Source: Combretum micranthum (taxonomy: Eukaryota > Streptophyta > Magnoliopsida > Myrtales > Combretaceae). Taken from it: 64,000 bases of DNA. The notes beneath the pieces are model-generated. The model worked only from the letters and a program-made list of their open reading frames with translations. It had not been told where the DNA came from and did not search any database. A program made the position numbers and the translations under genes. Shown one piece after another: positions 22,536 to 35,919 of the stretch; the stretch's first letter is position 1; every line of letters starts with the position of its first letter. Location: contig JAMXBD010000402.1 in NCBI GenBank assembly GCA_024138025.1, positions 434,001-498,000 on the forward strand, read 5' to 3'.

Positions 22536-25500
22536 TCAATTTACATCATCATTATCGTCTTCATCACCATTTGATGGAGTAGGAGAACGAACTTCTCTAC
22601 CTTGATATCTTGTAACACAATATGTAAGGTAATGAGGCCCATACATGTACAATTAATGGAAAAATAAAAACCATAGAAAGAGAGTAGTAAAAAAGCTTAA
22701 TGACAAAATTAACCTAAGCTACCAGGAAAATTCGAGCAAAGTTGTTTTACAATTCGAGTAAGTTTAGCTAGCTGTAAAACACATATATTAGTAATAGTAA
22801 TATATCATGATTCATACTAAAGGAAATAAGAATTAGACATCACAATAGTGCATATTTTTTCAAAACTCTTTATATGTTATAATCTTACAAATACTTATAC
22901 ATCACTAAACAATTGACATTGTGTAAAGTCCTGTTGGTAAAGTATTAAAGTATATATATTAGAAAAGCTTTGTTTTTTTTTTCCCCGTTCTGAGTAGGCA
23001 TTCTCTTCTTGTTTGCCATGAATATTTGAGGTTAGAAGTATTATAATATAAGATCAAAAAGCTTAGCAACATTAGAAGTATACACACTTAAAATTTTGGA
23101 TTTATCCAATAATATATAACCATCAATGATATTGATAGCAACCTGTAAAAGGATAGGGAGGTCATTCTCATAATAAACACAATAACGTGTTTGGTAAATG
23201 TAAGAGAAGACTAATGCATTGAAAGTTGAAAAAAATAACACTGACACAATTCATGGTTATTAGTAAAATTGAGCACCAGCCACATGCAAGAAGCTCCATT
23301 CTGCCCCAACTTTTTTCTAAAGAAAATACTAATCGCCCTTCCCTTTTTCAAACAAGTTAACGCCACTCAACTAATAAAATATTAAAATAAAGATTAAACA
23401 ACAAATAACTAGTCTTAAGATAAAGATTCATATAGACTAATGCGTCTAAAAAACCAACTCATAATATTCAATCTCAAACAGAAAAATACTAAGGCCAAAA
23501 AATCAACACGGTCTTTAGTTCAAACCTCAATAAGAACACCACCTATATTGTGCAAACATGTCAAACTAGTTTGTGGATCTTACAAGGTGTTTATATGTCC
23601 AAAATAGCCATTCAAATTACGCTACAACCCTCCTTAAAACAGAGAGAAGGAGTGGAGATTACCCTTACATATGTAGATGATTAATAGTGACCAAAGTTTG
23701 CATGATTTAAAGAGATCATCTGACAAAAGAAGTTTAATTGTAGAATGCAACTAAGTCCCTAACAGATCAACATGTAGAAGTTTAATTTGCTAAACCATTT
23801 TTGCAACAGACCTTTGATGGAGCACAATAGATAAATTAATTTGATAAACATAATGCAGCATAATATATTAAGACTCATACATATAATGGAGACGAATTAC
23901 TTGTTGACCTTGTTGCTCACGTAGATTTCGTTCATCTTGAAGCTTTTCTTGTGTTTCACGTAAAGTAGCTTTCAACTTCTCCACTTGAATTTGTCTTTGC
24001 AAAGATCTCCCAATCAATGGTGGTCTATATCCTTTTCTAGGATGATAATCGGGCCTTCCACTTGCATTCATAAATTTGTCCACAATCTCGTCTGGAGTCA
24101 ATGGTTATCAGAAGATTGTGAATCCTCATACATCTTCACCATCAGCTCCTGAATTGGAAACAATAAATGCCCATATTATCTACAATATCTTGCTTCATAA
24201 TATGCTAAAAATGTAATCAAACTCGTAAACGTACGTAATCTTCTTTAGCTTGCTAAGAGACCCATCCACCTGTACCATTAGATCTTGGATCATTGTACCG
24301 AGTTTGCTTAAAGAACTCAATAGCATTGGGTGGCTGACGATTTTGATTTATCTAAATATATTTATGTATGAAAATGTTAAAAACTTAATCAATCATAGTG
24401 ATATACTTCAAAATTATTTGAAATACTTACTTGCTCATTTATTCTGCTTTGTAATGATCTAAAGCCAGCCCTATGTAGATACTTCACTCTACTTTGTGCA
24501 TCCCTCCCAACCATTGACTTAGTTCTCTATTAAATACAACTTTATGTGATTATAAACTTAATTTCCAATAGTAAATGAACGAATTTTAGATTTACCTTTG
24601 AGATGGTTCGTTCGATTGCAAAATTGCCTGCTCTTCTTCAATCTACCTCTTCCATATCTCAATAAGCTTTTTCCAATCATCATCATTTAAAGTGCTTGGT
24701 TTAGCAACATCACCAATAATTGTCCATTAATGTTTAGTTTTGGAACGATGGTTTTTATATAGATTTCCCATCCATTTGTCTGCAGCCTTGCACTTGTCAT
24801 CATTTTAGTGACATCGTCAATATTTAACTAATTCTACATCAACAATGTATATCAAGATAACAAAATTACTTAGCAATTTGACATACAAATTGTATTCAAA
24901 CTATTTATGTACTACAAAATTAAAAAAACTCTATCTAAATGTTTTGATGAGCTTTAGATTGGTGCATCCAAAATTTAGCTTATTAAGAATCTAAGAGGTA
25001 TCAACATAGTCTTAATGTTTTACATCAATTTTAAGTATTATTGTTGACTATATAAGGATCTCATGCCTTACCTCGAGAAAGATCGCTATAAATGCTTACA
25101 AAACCTACAACATTTAGTCAATTATAGATTCATTGTACACAACCCAAGTAATAATCTCAACTAGTTGCCTACACAACTCATCATCATCTACGAATCTGAA
25201 GCACATAAAATTGAAATACAAACTTGGCAAACTCGGAGAACATACATCAAAAGTTCAAAACTAGTAGCTTGAGTAACATGATAAACAAATCCAAAGATTT
25301 CAACCAAGCAATACCAGTTCAAAATTTCACTAAAAAGCAACGTAACATCCAAACCCACCTTATAAGCATAAACCATGTGATGCATAGGTATTTTAAATCC
25401 TTTTGTCACAATTTTTATCTTTACACTTACCTTTACTCCCTCCCAAGCACGATGTTTTTTTTTTTTTTTTTTTCTAAAAGAGGGATTATCCTTCAATCAT

Positions 25501-25900
25501 CAACACGAAGGCGAATTAAGTCCCTACAAGCCTTCCCCATTTCAAATGCTAACTTAGTAGACTGGTCTGCTGTTAGTGGACGCCCCCCATCAGTGGTAAA
25601 CTCAATTACCATTTTTCCCTTTCGTCTATTGTTTTCCTTCTCAAGTGCTAATCCTCGATATGGACCCCTCTTATGTGTGGATACTAATGAGCTCTCAGTT
25701 CTTGAAAATACAAGGGAAAAAAATATTTGCAAATACACTTTCACTCTTTAGATAGACACAGTTAAATAAATGACCTTGAGGTTAAGTCGGATTAGACGAG
25801 TTGGTGCCCATTGAAGACATATGTATTTGACTATTACTGGTTTCATGAATTTGGCCTGGTTCATTTTTTGCATCTAAAGAAAATTAACAATAAGAGGAAA
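22536..25900 (-). CDS. Transposase_24-type (TNPA-like) gene of the CACTA element
   Basis: Exon-like blocks run down the minus strand. About 25494-25880 has MGTNSSNPT, then RGPYRGLALEKENNRRKGK and IEFTTDGGRPLTADQSTKLA. About 24595-24830 has KWMGNLYKNHRSKTKH and LNDDWKKLIEIWKR. About 24425-24530 has MVGRDAQSRVKYLHRAGFRS. About 24245-24345 has PPNAIEFFKQTRYNDPRSNG. About 23868-24150 has LTPDEIVDKFMNASGRPDYH and a coiled coil (LKATLRETQEKLQDERNLRE). The last exon, about 22536-22605, has SPTPSNGDEDDNDDVN and a stop. This matches the plant En/Spm Transposase_24 family, thought to bind subterminal repeats. Several in-frame stops (after RVDD and WVS) and an A-run in exon 1 suggest it is inactive. Exon ends are approximate. 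Confidence 0.7.
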
Positions 25901-28567
25901 TCAAAATTAATGGTGCAATTTAATATGCAATTGGCAAAATGCATGAATATGGATTAGTTGCATAAAGCATTAACAAAAGAATCAAAATGTGATTCGATTG
26001 TCTATAAAGTGAATCACCTCCTATAGAAAGCTAGTAGACAAATTTATAAAACCAAGTGAATCACCTTCTATAAAAACTGGAATATTTGCATCTAAAAAAA
26101 GCAAAACATAGAGCCTAAAATAATGATAGCAAATTCATAAGGGCATAATTTCATATTTTAAAAAGGTCTTGGTAGAGGGATACATCTAGATTCCAATTTA
26201 TCAATATGTGTATATATATATATATGTACATGTATTATATGCTAACCAGTTGATGACTATTGGCTTAATCTACAAATTGATTAGCTTTGGGATCCCATGT
26301 ATGTGTTATTCAAACTTGATTTCCTTGGTACCTGAGCTCATTTTACTCACCATCCACACTACACCTCAAGATAAGTCCTGCCAAATTAATTGGACTACAA
26401 TTAGATACTCCTCTGATATAGTCTAAATTCCTAACAATTTTAGTAACCTATCCTATAGATAACATTGGTTCTAACAAAGCTGCAAAAAAGTAAAAATGAA
26501 AATTGTACATCTTGTTCAACTTCTTTATTCTTCTTTTTTATATTTATTTCCCAAACATTGAATATTCCAACAATGATAATCCTCTAACATCATGAATCAA
26601 TACACACACTCCTCTTACATAGTTTAAAATGATACCATGATGCTCCTATATACCATTATAAAATTATTAAAAAAAGAAGAAGAAAGACACGAATAATACG
26701 GTACACCTAATATATATTATAATTATATATTACATTCGAATGCCTTAATATTTATACAAATGACTATATATTTTACAATATAGCAACCCATATGTATTGA
26801 TACATACATGAATTGTTATACACTAAATATCCCACACACTCAAGTTATATCACAACATAAGAAAACAAGGATAATAATACGTAAGTAATATTATATTATA
26901 GAACATAAAAAAACCATGACTATACAAAGGGCTCGAGCTAGACAAGGGAAATTCAAATGGCTAGTAGCCACAAATTCAAACAATGCTGTTCCCTTTCCTA
27001 ACCATAACAATTCGCATAGGTATTGCTATTATACAACCTATAGTATGATTTCTGGAAAGTAGATGAATTCATATAGTCGACTTTGCATCCTCAAGGAGCA
27101 TGGCCTAAGTTTAGCTGGGTTACAGACTTGGTACCATGCTATTTTTTGGTACTGCAACAAACCTAATTACCAGATAGAAAGGCTTCAACGATGTGCATTC
27201 AATTAAGACTTTAATGGTGCTTGAATAAGGATGTGAGCTCTATTGTGAACAAAGCAGAGAACTGATGCAATAATTTTGAAGAATCTATATCTTTATTTAA
27301 TCATAGGAAGACCCTTTTATAGTCTACAGAACATGAAGAAAACAATGGAAAAAAATCTTCAACTAAAAGGTAGAAATTCTAGGCACTAAATTAGACATGT
27401 TTGACTAACAGTAAAAACAAAAAATAAGGAATAGAAAAAAATAGACTAACAAAGACCAAGTCTTTGAAGTGATGAGTTGTCAATTTTGAATCAGTAGCTT
27501 CGTTCAACAAACTCGAGGGGGCAAATTCAGGGAAGGGATACATCATCTACTTTTTCCAACCTAATAGATCCTCAACCTTCCTCAATCAAAGGATATGATC
27601 CCATCTACTGCTTGCTGTTAGTAAAAGTATGCAAGATTATTAACAATCATCACCTCACTTTCTCCTGATGGTTACTATTAGGGGACATAGGCACATTTTC
27701 CATTTGATCTTAAACTCTTTATTTTCTAAATGACCAAATTCAAGAAAAGAACCACATGCTCTAAAAGACAATACAACTTGCATTTTCTCAGTAAATTATT
27801 TGTTTTAGAATTAAACATGGAGAAGAGAAGAGACAACACCAAACGAACATCACAAGCTACGTGACATGCAATACAAAACAAAGTAAGATTGATTATCCTA
27901 GTTAAAGGAATCTATGAATATCATTGAAAAAATACCAGAGGTAGCAATATTCACAACTCAATGGGCACATACCCACATATAAGGAAAAAATCGAGAAACT
28001 TTCATAATGCATTATAGCAAGCAACCTATAGGATGAAACATCCAGTGTATTCATACATGCTATGTCCCATAATGGCACCGCACAAGCACATACAATGATC
28101 CATACTAAAGATCTAAAGAAATGAAACACCTACATCTATACATCATAACTCATAAATCATACCATGATGCAGAATTAGTCAATCACAAAGCAACAGTTGA
28201 GTAATCAACTATCAAACACCCAGTAGGAGCACTCAAAACTAATTTAACCTAACATATACTCCCTCTCAACTCCCCATTCCCATCCTTCACTACTCATCAT
28301 AAGTCCATACTGATAGAAAGTCCAATTAGAAATCCATGAAACTGAGATTTGAAAGAAGTAATATATCTTTTATTAGAAAATTAAAGAGCCAAGTGCAGTT
28401 TTTGCAGTAATGTGGCTCAAACAAAAAGGAGGTAGAAATTTTTATTCAATCTTATGCCATTCTTATAGCGTCTCAGTATCTTTTTTTCACTTTGCATATC
28501 AAATCTCTACAATAAAAAACATCACATAACATAGATTAAAACATACATAGATAATTATAAAGGTTAC

Positions 28568-28729
28568 CTCTGCGAGGAGAAGGATTGGATGGTTGATTGC
28601 CATGTGGTGATTGATGCTGATCATCATGATTTTGATCATCTGATTCATCATTAATTGGTAATCAGGTGCCCCGATTAGCCTATCCCCTCCCTTCTCTGTA
28701 TGCTCCTTTGTCCCCCATTCATTGTAATC
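28568..28729 (-). CDS. Possible exon inside the CACTA element
   Basis: Bounded by a clean acceptor (TATGATTACAG) and donor (GCAGAG/GTAACC) on the minus strand. One frame is open for all 54 codons, starting DYNEWGTKEHTEKGGDRLIG. Another frame gives a more protein-like hydrophilic tail, DESDDQNHDDQHQSPHGNQP, but is closed upstream. It lies between the DUF4216 frame and the Transposase_24 gene and may be an exon of either. The function is not recognised. Confidence 0.45.
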
Positions 28730-28898
28730 CTGTAATCATACAAGAAAGAAATTCAGTAATTAAAACATAGATTAGAACATATATAGATAATTATCAAGGA
28801 ACTTTAAATAAATATTTTAAAACAAATCATCATCCTAGAGCAACATGAAATGGAAAAAATTTTTTTTTGAAAGGACAAAGAGACAAGAGCAATGTATA

Positions 28899-29510
28899 CT
28901 AGGAACTCATACAAATGTCATCGCCGCTATCATCACCGTGATCATAGTCAATGAGTGTATCATCCGGCTTCTCCTCTTCATCCACATCTCTACCCTCATC
29001 TTCATTGCTTTTAACCATTCTTTCTACAACCCCCTCATCAATAGTCTCATCACCTATATCGGTTCTCAAGGATACGTTTACATCACAATCAACTACTAGA
29101 TGGTGCTCATCATCTCTATCTTCATTTGCCATAATATGTTCCTCTAAACTCTCATATGCCAATTGAGCTTCCACATCAGTGAACACATTTGCATCACCAA
29201 AGACTGCATCTATATTATAGATGTGACGATGCTCAAATTGTTGCACCACGCGCCAATAAGCTCCTAGTCTCATGTCCTCTAAGTAAAATATTTGCTTAAC
29301 TTGTGATGCTAACACGTACGGATCATTCTCATACCAAGTACGAGTAACCTTGATACTTTTAAATCCATTATCTACCAGCACATGGCGATGCCTCTCATTA
29401 GTGTCCCACCACTTACATTTAAATAATAACACTTGTTCGTTTCTAACATAAGTAAATTCATATATATCTGTTAAAAATCCCATAGAATTCCTTCTTTGCA
29501 TCTCCTTCAC
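28899..29510 (-). CDS. DUF4216 protein frame (TNP2 C-terminal part)
   Basis: A 203-codon open frame contains RRNSMGFLTDIYEFTYVRNE and VLLFKCKWWDTN, then the TRTWYENDPYVLASQVKQIF and YLEDMRLGAYWRVVQQFEHR segments. These are the DUF4216 domain that accompanies TNP2 in plant CACTA elements. The last third is very acidic (DDEHHLVVDCDV; DVDEEEKPDD) and unlike the domain. Adjacent to it, 29458-29703 reads SCDLVICALYALSLGPD then RYNKIIYNGVRFHTLDFDRR, the expected N-terminal part of the domain in another frame. A frameshift or a small intron separates them. The role in transposition is unknown. Confidence 0.85.
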   Translation of the reverse strand: MKEMQRRNSMGFLTDIYEFTYVRNEQVLLFKCKWWDTNERHRHVLVDNGFKSIKVTRTWYENDPYVLASQVKQIFYLEDMRLGAYWRVVQQFEHRHIYNIDAVFGDANVFTDVEAQLAYESLEEHIMANEDRDDEHHLVVDCDVNVSLRTDIGDETIDEGVVERMVKSNEDEGRDVDEEEKPDDTLIDYDHGDDSGDDICMSS

Positions 29511-29981
29511 TTCTTTCTACAAGAAGTCCACTATTCTGAGTCTTCTTCCTCCTATCGAAGTCTAATGTATGAAACCGTACACCATTGTATATTATTTTGT
29601 TATATCTCTTGAAAGACGAATCGGGTCCTAATGATAACGCATACAATGCACAAATGACTAAATCACAACTTTCATACAATATGCTCATCTGAAATAATGC
29701 CAAGGAAAATTTAGTATCAGTACAGCTTTGTTAAACTTTATTTAATTACAAAGAGGTTGTTATATATGGATTTCATATTTATATATATTAACCTTACTCA
29801 TAAACCATTGATTAAATTCATTTTTTGTGGCACACATCTATGTTATCTCCATGTTGTGCGTGTAAAATGCCTTTGTGCTCACTATAATAGAATGGTCGCT
29901 TCACTTAGTTTGTATGTAAGTATATCTTTAATTGACATTACTTTACAAACATTTAACTTACTCCAAGTAAGGTTGAATCTC

Positions 29982-32545
29982 TTAGCAATTGTTGACAATG
30001 TACCATTTTGCAGTTTCCACCTCCTCATCTGATAATACCATATATGTAGGTGGGGATATGAAGCCAATCTTATTTGTGAAGACATCTAAGCCACCTTCCT
30101 CTAAAGGATAAAAATTCCTAGGTGGATAATTAAATGTTGTCTCAACACCTTCTAAGTGAAGTGAACACCATGTCAAGCACTGATGAACAACACAAGCTTC
30201 TGCAATGGAGCCTTCTGGACAAGCTCTGTTTCGAACGAACTACTTTAAAGAGCCCAAGTATCTACAAATAGGAATTAAAGATACATGTTAAACACTTGGA
30301 CATCAACTTAAAAATAGTAAATATTAAGTGTACATTATACCTCTCGATAGGATACATCCAACGATAAGTAACAGGTCTAGCTAGTAATGACTCTCGAGGT
30401 AGGTGGATGGCTAGATGTACCATTACATTAAAAAAAGCAAGAGGAAAGAATAGCTCTAACTTACACAATATGGTGATAATGTCATTTTGCATCTTTTATA
30501 CTTCTTCTTAGGCATTAATCCACGAATACCAACAGGTAAGAGTTATTGAAGCAAGACATGGCAATCATGACTCTTCATTCCCGAAACCTTAGAGTTTGAT
30601 TGGTCCACACATCTACCTATGTGTGATGCATAGCCATCGGGCAATCTAACATTCCTTAGAAATTGACAAAATAATCTCCTCTCATTTGGGCTTAGTGTAT
30701 AACTTGCACATGGCATTGAATACTTGCCATCATTTCGTTTCTTTAAATGTAAGTCCTTTCGAATACCAAGCTCCTCTAGATCAAGTCCACCTTTATAAGT
30801 GTCTTTTGTTTTTCCCTCCATCCTAAGCATTGTATTAAGAACATTCTCACATATATTCTTTTCAATATGTATGACATCTAAATTATGTCTCAGCATCAAC
30901 TTTGACCAATATGGCAATTCAAAGAATATTAACCTTTTTGTCCAGTTGAATGGGGTAACGTGATGGGCTCTTCTGGATTTTCCTGGATGCTTTCCCATTC
31001 CCATGTTTATCACTGATTGTAATTGGTGTAGAATATCTTCACCTAAATATTATTCTGGAGCTTCATGAATATCACGCATTCCATCAAATTTCAAGCTGTG
31101 TCTCTCCCTATGGTCCATTGGCAACCATATTCTATGACCAACGTACCCAATCTTGCTGTTAAGTCTTATCGATGGTGTTTGATCTTCACACATAGGACAA
31201 ATACTATATCCTTTTGTACTCCATCCTGAAAAACTCCCATATGCAGGAAAATCGTTGATAGTCCACATTAGAGCAGCATGCATTTTGAATGAAGACTTTG
31301 AGTATACATCATATGCCCACAATGCATCAATCCAAAGCTCCTTCAACTCATCAACTAAGGGCTACAAATAGATGTCGATCTCCTTCCCTGGTGCTTTAGG
31401 CCTTGGGATTAACAATGCCATCATCATATATTCTTTTTTCATTCACATCCAGGGAGGTAAATTTTATGCAAGAAGCACCAAAGGCCACATGCTATATGAT
31501 TGGCTCATAGTATCAAAAGGTTTGAAGCCATCACTAGCTAGCCCCAACCTCACATTACGACTATCATTTGCAAACTTTGGAAATTTAGTGTCAAAATTCA
31601 TCCAAGACAACTCATCTGCTGGATGTCCCATAAAATTTTCTTCTCTCTTATGTTCTTCCTTATGCCAACGCATTTTTTGTGTAGTTTTAGGATTCATGAA
31701 TAGGCATTGCAACCTTGGTTTAACAGGAAAGTATCGCAACACCTTCTAAGGAATGGGCTTTCTAGATCCGTTGGACACCTTATATCTAGAGGTACCGCAA
31801 ATGGGGCAATGTAAAAGATGTTTGTTGCTACTCTAGAATAAACAACAATCATATTTACAGGAATGAATATTATGATAACTCATGCCTAACCCCCTCAAAT
31901 ACTTGTTTGCATAATAATAGGACTTGGGAAGGGTCTCTCCATTAGTATCACATCCCGCAATACTTGCAAAAGCATGTCAAAAGACTTGTTGCTCCACCTA
32001 TTGTACACTTTCAAGTGAAGGAGCTTAACTATAAATGAGAATTTAGAAAGCTTATACCCTGAATAAAACTCTTGTTTTGAGTCAGCTCTTAACCCATCTA
32101 AAAAATCTAATGGAATAGCAAATCCATCCCTATGAGTTGAATCTTCAGCCTCATTTTCAACAAACTCCCCTAAATCTTCAAGCATCTCTTGAAGCCCATC
32201 CATATCATCACCATTTGCCTCATCGTACCCCTCCACATCTGATGTCCTTTCGAATTCTTTATGACGAATCTTACATTGAAGTATCCTTGGCAATACAATA
32301 GTAGGCTCCTCACCATGATATATCCAACATTGGTAGGATACATCTCTCCCATCTACAAGTAAGTATGCTCTTATCACATTTAGGGTATGTAATCTATCGT
32401 TTAAACACTTCCTACAAGGACAACTTAAACGTCTATCAACTCCATACTTCAAGTGCAAATATGCAATGAAATAATTTACGCCTCGTTCATACTCTTCATT
32501 TTCAACATTATAAACCATCCAACTCTTATCCATGTGGTCTAGCAA
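29982..32545 (-). pseudogene. TNP2 (TNPD) transposase with DUF4218, decayed
   Basis: The N-terminus (31895-32545) opens MDKSWMVYNVENEEYERGVN with the transposase-associated zinc motif RLSCPCRKCLND. The TNP2 core follows in pieces: LRYFPVKPRLQCLFM, MRWHKEEHKR, NVRLGLASDGFKPFDTMSQS, LLIPRPKAPGKEIDIYL, MWTINDFPAYGSFSGWSTKG and YVGHRIWLPMDHRERH. DUF4218 begins with HIEKNICENVLNTMLRMEGK and GMKSHDCHVLLQ and ends with RNRACPEGSIAEACVVHQCL and EGVETTFNYPPRN. In-frame stops lie after LVLLA, PPWM, IDIYL, HEAPE and HVLLQ, and there is a frameshift near 31890, so it cannot make a full transposase. The start lies about 720 bases inside the terminus at 33267. Confidence 0.93.
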
Positions 32546-33233
32546 ATTTTAAAGAAAAATAAAATCACAACATAGCATGTACAAAGATTATGTGTGTAGT
32601 AGTTGGAGTAAGAACATTGAAATCAATCACCACTAATATAATAAAGATGCAGAAAAAAATATTAAATAAGCTCAAGTTTATCACTATATTGATTTTTGAT
32701 AGTAAACACGATGTGGGACCCTAAAGGGTTAACAAAGGAAAGATAGTAACTTTTGATGAAATTTATGTAACATGTTCATGGATTACCAACATTCATGATA
32801 ATAACAAACATAAGATGTAATTGAAAAATGTGTAAAGGTACACATTTCTCTCTATTGAAATAACTCTAACTAATGCATAAATTGTGTGTTTGTTGGAAGA
32901 TTAAATTGAAATTCTATAAATATGCCTTAACATGAAACAATTGCTCTCAAATTCACTAAATTGTGAACAAGAAGCAATAGCTTTGTTCATACATATTACA
33001 TTAATATGGTATCACATTAACCTTTAGTAGTTAACAAATCATAAATGACTTCTTGAATGGAGAAGCAAATACCTTTTACCAAACTAAAGCACAAATCAAA
33101 CCATTTAAAAAAAAAAAGAAAAACAAAAAATTTCACTTCGATCTATATTTCCATTGGTTTCTTTGCATAACCCTAATATAAATAAAATCCTAATTTAATA
33201 AATATTTACTCCCTAAATATAAGTGCAATAATT

Positions 33234-33267
33234 GCAAACGTTGCCCAAGATCATAATTCTTGTAGTG
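33234..33267 (-). repeat. Internal CACTA terminus
   Basis: Read on the minus strand from 33267 this is CACTACAAGAATTATGATC followed by TTGGGCAACG, a second right-type terminal repeat of the same family as the one at 40275. The three bases outside (GCA) do not match TCC at the left end. Its distance upstream of TNP2 fits an original element end. Confidence 0.75.
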
Positions 33268-33757
33268 GCATGTGGACTTTCTATTGTTGGTCAAAATTAA
33301 TCCGTAGAACAATTTGAAAAGTTAACGTTGAGTTGAGTTTAATGTGAAATTTTAATGGATGAAACTGATTATGAAATCATCTTACATCATATAGAATGAT
33401 AGACTAAAACATGTCAAACAATTAACAAAGATATCAAATGATAGACATGATAAATAGGTAAAAAGTATAACCAAGTCTAATAATTTGAAATATAGCTTCC
33501 CCTCAAAGCAATACCAAGTAAACACATAGTTATTATTATAAAAAACAAAAATTGGTAATTACTCTTTTATCATATTGATTATAGAACAGTTTAAACAAAA
33601 TTGATCAATAGTATAAGCCATTAAAAATAATAATTGCAATTTATTTATCTGTTACATAAAAAAAATTAAATTAAATAAAATAAAAACATTGCAATTACAT
33701 AAAATGATTTACTGTAAAGGCAATGAATATAAATTTTCAGCCATGCATTACTAGTAG

Positions 33758-33801
<44 letters not shown>

Positions 33802-34978
33802 GGGTCTATGTCCGTCAAAACTGGTCAAAAGCATCATTTGGATTTTCGGTGCATGATTTACTGCCAAATCTGTTCCCTTCTAAGTAGAAAACAAAAATAA
33901 TTTATACACAGTTGATATACGTATGAGTTGTAACACACCTATTCCACCTTTGTGGCCTCAAGGCTTATGCAACCAAACATTCTTAGTCGCTTTAATTCCA
34001 TTACTTAAAATAAAAAGTCGCCATGCAATGGATAAACCAATAAAGTGGTCGATTGTTTGGGGATTAAAAAAAAGGACTCTTAGAGCTTGATGTACCTGTA
34101 ACTGAAATTTGAATTAGTTATTTAAGAGTTTGTACTGAAAATACCCAATTGGATGCCTCTGATCTTAATAGTACATGACAAGAATCCATTCAACTTAAAC
34201 AAAATTTTTGTCAATCGGATTGAAACCTCAACAGAAACTATAAACAAACGATTTCTCATTCATAGAACATAAACAAAAAAGTAAACAAAAAAAAGAGAAA
34301 AACAAAAGGAGAGAGCCAAAAAAAAAAAAAAAGAGAGACTCTAAAATGACTAGAACAAAGACCATTTCCCCCTAAAGAAAGGTAAAAATAAAAATTATAA
34401 ATAAAAAAATTAAACTCTTGAGTCGTAGAACAGAATGACATAAAGGACATGTTTTATGCTCAAGATCAAACCACTTCTCCAATCAACTCCTGTGAAAAAA
34501 ATGCATACAATTTATCAGCTCCCTTACTTCTTCATCATCTTCAGAGCCATACAGACACACACAGCACTCTCCATCACATTCCAACCATCACCATCAAATA
34601 TTATATAGACATTAGCATTTGTTTAGATAATATGCAGGGCAAGTCAAAGCTGTGAGGCCTAAATGCAATATTAACCTTCTAACAAGGATTGCTTATCTAA
34701 CTAAAATATCCACACATCCTGCTAGAAGAACATTAATTTATAAGAAATAATAGAAACACCTCAACATTTTACTAGATTAACTTGTAAACATGAAATTTTA
34801 GCTGATTTTAAAAGATTTAGCTTTACAGATTTTATACGCAATGAGAACGAATTTGTATTAAATTGGGTTGAAAGATTCGCAAGCTAGCCATACATAAGGA
34901 ACATAGAGAATAACAGGACCGCCAAATATGACATTATTGACTTACATAATATACAGCATTTCCACAGTACTGAATCTG
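33268..34978. other. AT-rich interval with (TAA)13 microsatellite
   Basis: No gene is recognised. A (TAA)n run of about 39 bases lies at 33761-33799, and an A-rich AAAAAGAGAGA tract lies at 34285-34335. The interval is inside the outer CACTA borders. Confidence 0.5.
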
Positions 34979-35101
34979 CTACTCATAGGAAGGCAAAGCT
35001 TCCAAAGCAGGGTCCAAAGCATCATCAAAAGGGTGAGGGCCTTGAGAAGGAGATGGTAAAGGAGGCAACGTAACCTCAAGAATATCAACATGGCAATGTA
35101 G
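34979..35101 (-). pseudogene. C-terminal exon-like fragment of an unidentified gene
   Basis: The minus strand is open for 40 codons before a TAG. It starts LHCHVDILEVTLPPLPSPSQ and ends GPHPFDDALDPALEALPSYE. The proline-rich then acidic composition looks like a genuine protein C-terminus. A TGA precedes it directly, so the exon either starts within it or has been damaged. With 35668-35919 it may be part of one captured host gene in the outer portion of the CACTA element. The family is not recognised. Confidence 0.4.
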
Positions 35102-35667
35102 TCACTCTACAGTCTAACATTATCGAATATGAAAAGTTCTTGCTCATCACATGAAAAGCTTATAACTTGAAAGTGGTCATTATAGCTCGAGCTTTACATC
35201 TAAGAAAAAAACCAGCTGATAACTAATATTTATCCCCAAAACCGATTCAACTTCACAAATGATTGCATCAACGAGGGTGTTTTGATCACACTTAAGTAAA
35301 AAAGAATGCCCATTTTCAGCTCATAAATTCAAGATATTTTTATTAGTCACCACGGTGAATAGAATCAGTACACTAGAATCCTTTCTTCCTTATATATTTG
35401 ATTTAAAAAAAAATCAACAGTTTTACCTGAATATTCTTACTCAGAAAATTTTGACATGACCTACTTCAAATGTATTTTTTATCTCATCAAAGAACATGTC
35501 AACTTAAATTTAGATGGCAATATGAAAATTGTAGTAGATTCATTAGATAAAATTGAGGCACTTCGGTCAGACATACTCACGCACAAATGACCTAACTGCA
35601 ATGCTTTTTATTTTAAACCACCATCTATGACATATTATATCATATTGCATAAATTTTCTCTAAAATT

Positions 35668-35919
35668 CTAGGAAAAAGAATTCATATTTCCATTCCTACT
35701 AATGAGTAGTAAAAGATTTATACTAACAAGTTTTGCTGGAGGAAATAAATTGATGGGTGAAATCATGGTATGTACTGCAATGTCACGGGCTCCAGCTTGA
35801 AATTCAGCCTCGGAGAACAAGTTAGGTATATTTATAGGACCACTTTTTCGGTGTAAATATTCGTAGGATAATAATACCTTAAGACGATGCCTTTGTCGAA
35901 TGGAGCCAAAAGGGAACAC
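35668..35919 (-). pseudogene. Exon-like fragment of an unidentified gene
   Basis: An 83-codon minus-strand frame contains FGSIRQRHRLKVLLSYEYLH and GPINIPNLFSEAEFQAGARD followed by IAVHTMISPINLFPPAKL. It ends near a possible donor (AACTT/GTTAGT). The last residues of the frame beyond that look like intron. The sequence has the balanced composition of a conserved globular protein but I cannot name it. Same strand and 570 bases from 34979-35101, which is consistent with neighbouring exons. Confidence 0.4.

Noticed and set aside
25224..25751. 175-codon plus-strand frame
   Set aside because: It is antisense to the first exon of the Transposase_24-type gene and includes a Phe run from the poly(T) tract; the minus strand carries the real homology.
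31372..31749. 125-codon plus-strand frame
   Set aside because: Antisense shadow of the TNP2 core; the minus strand matches TNP2 motifs.
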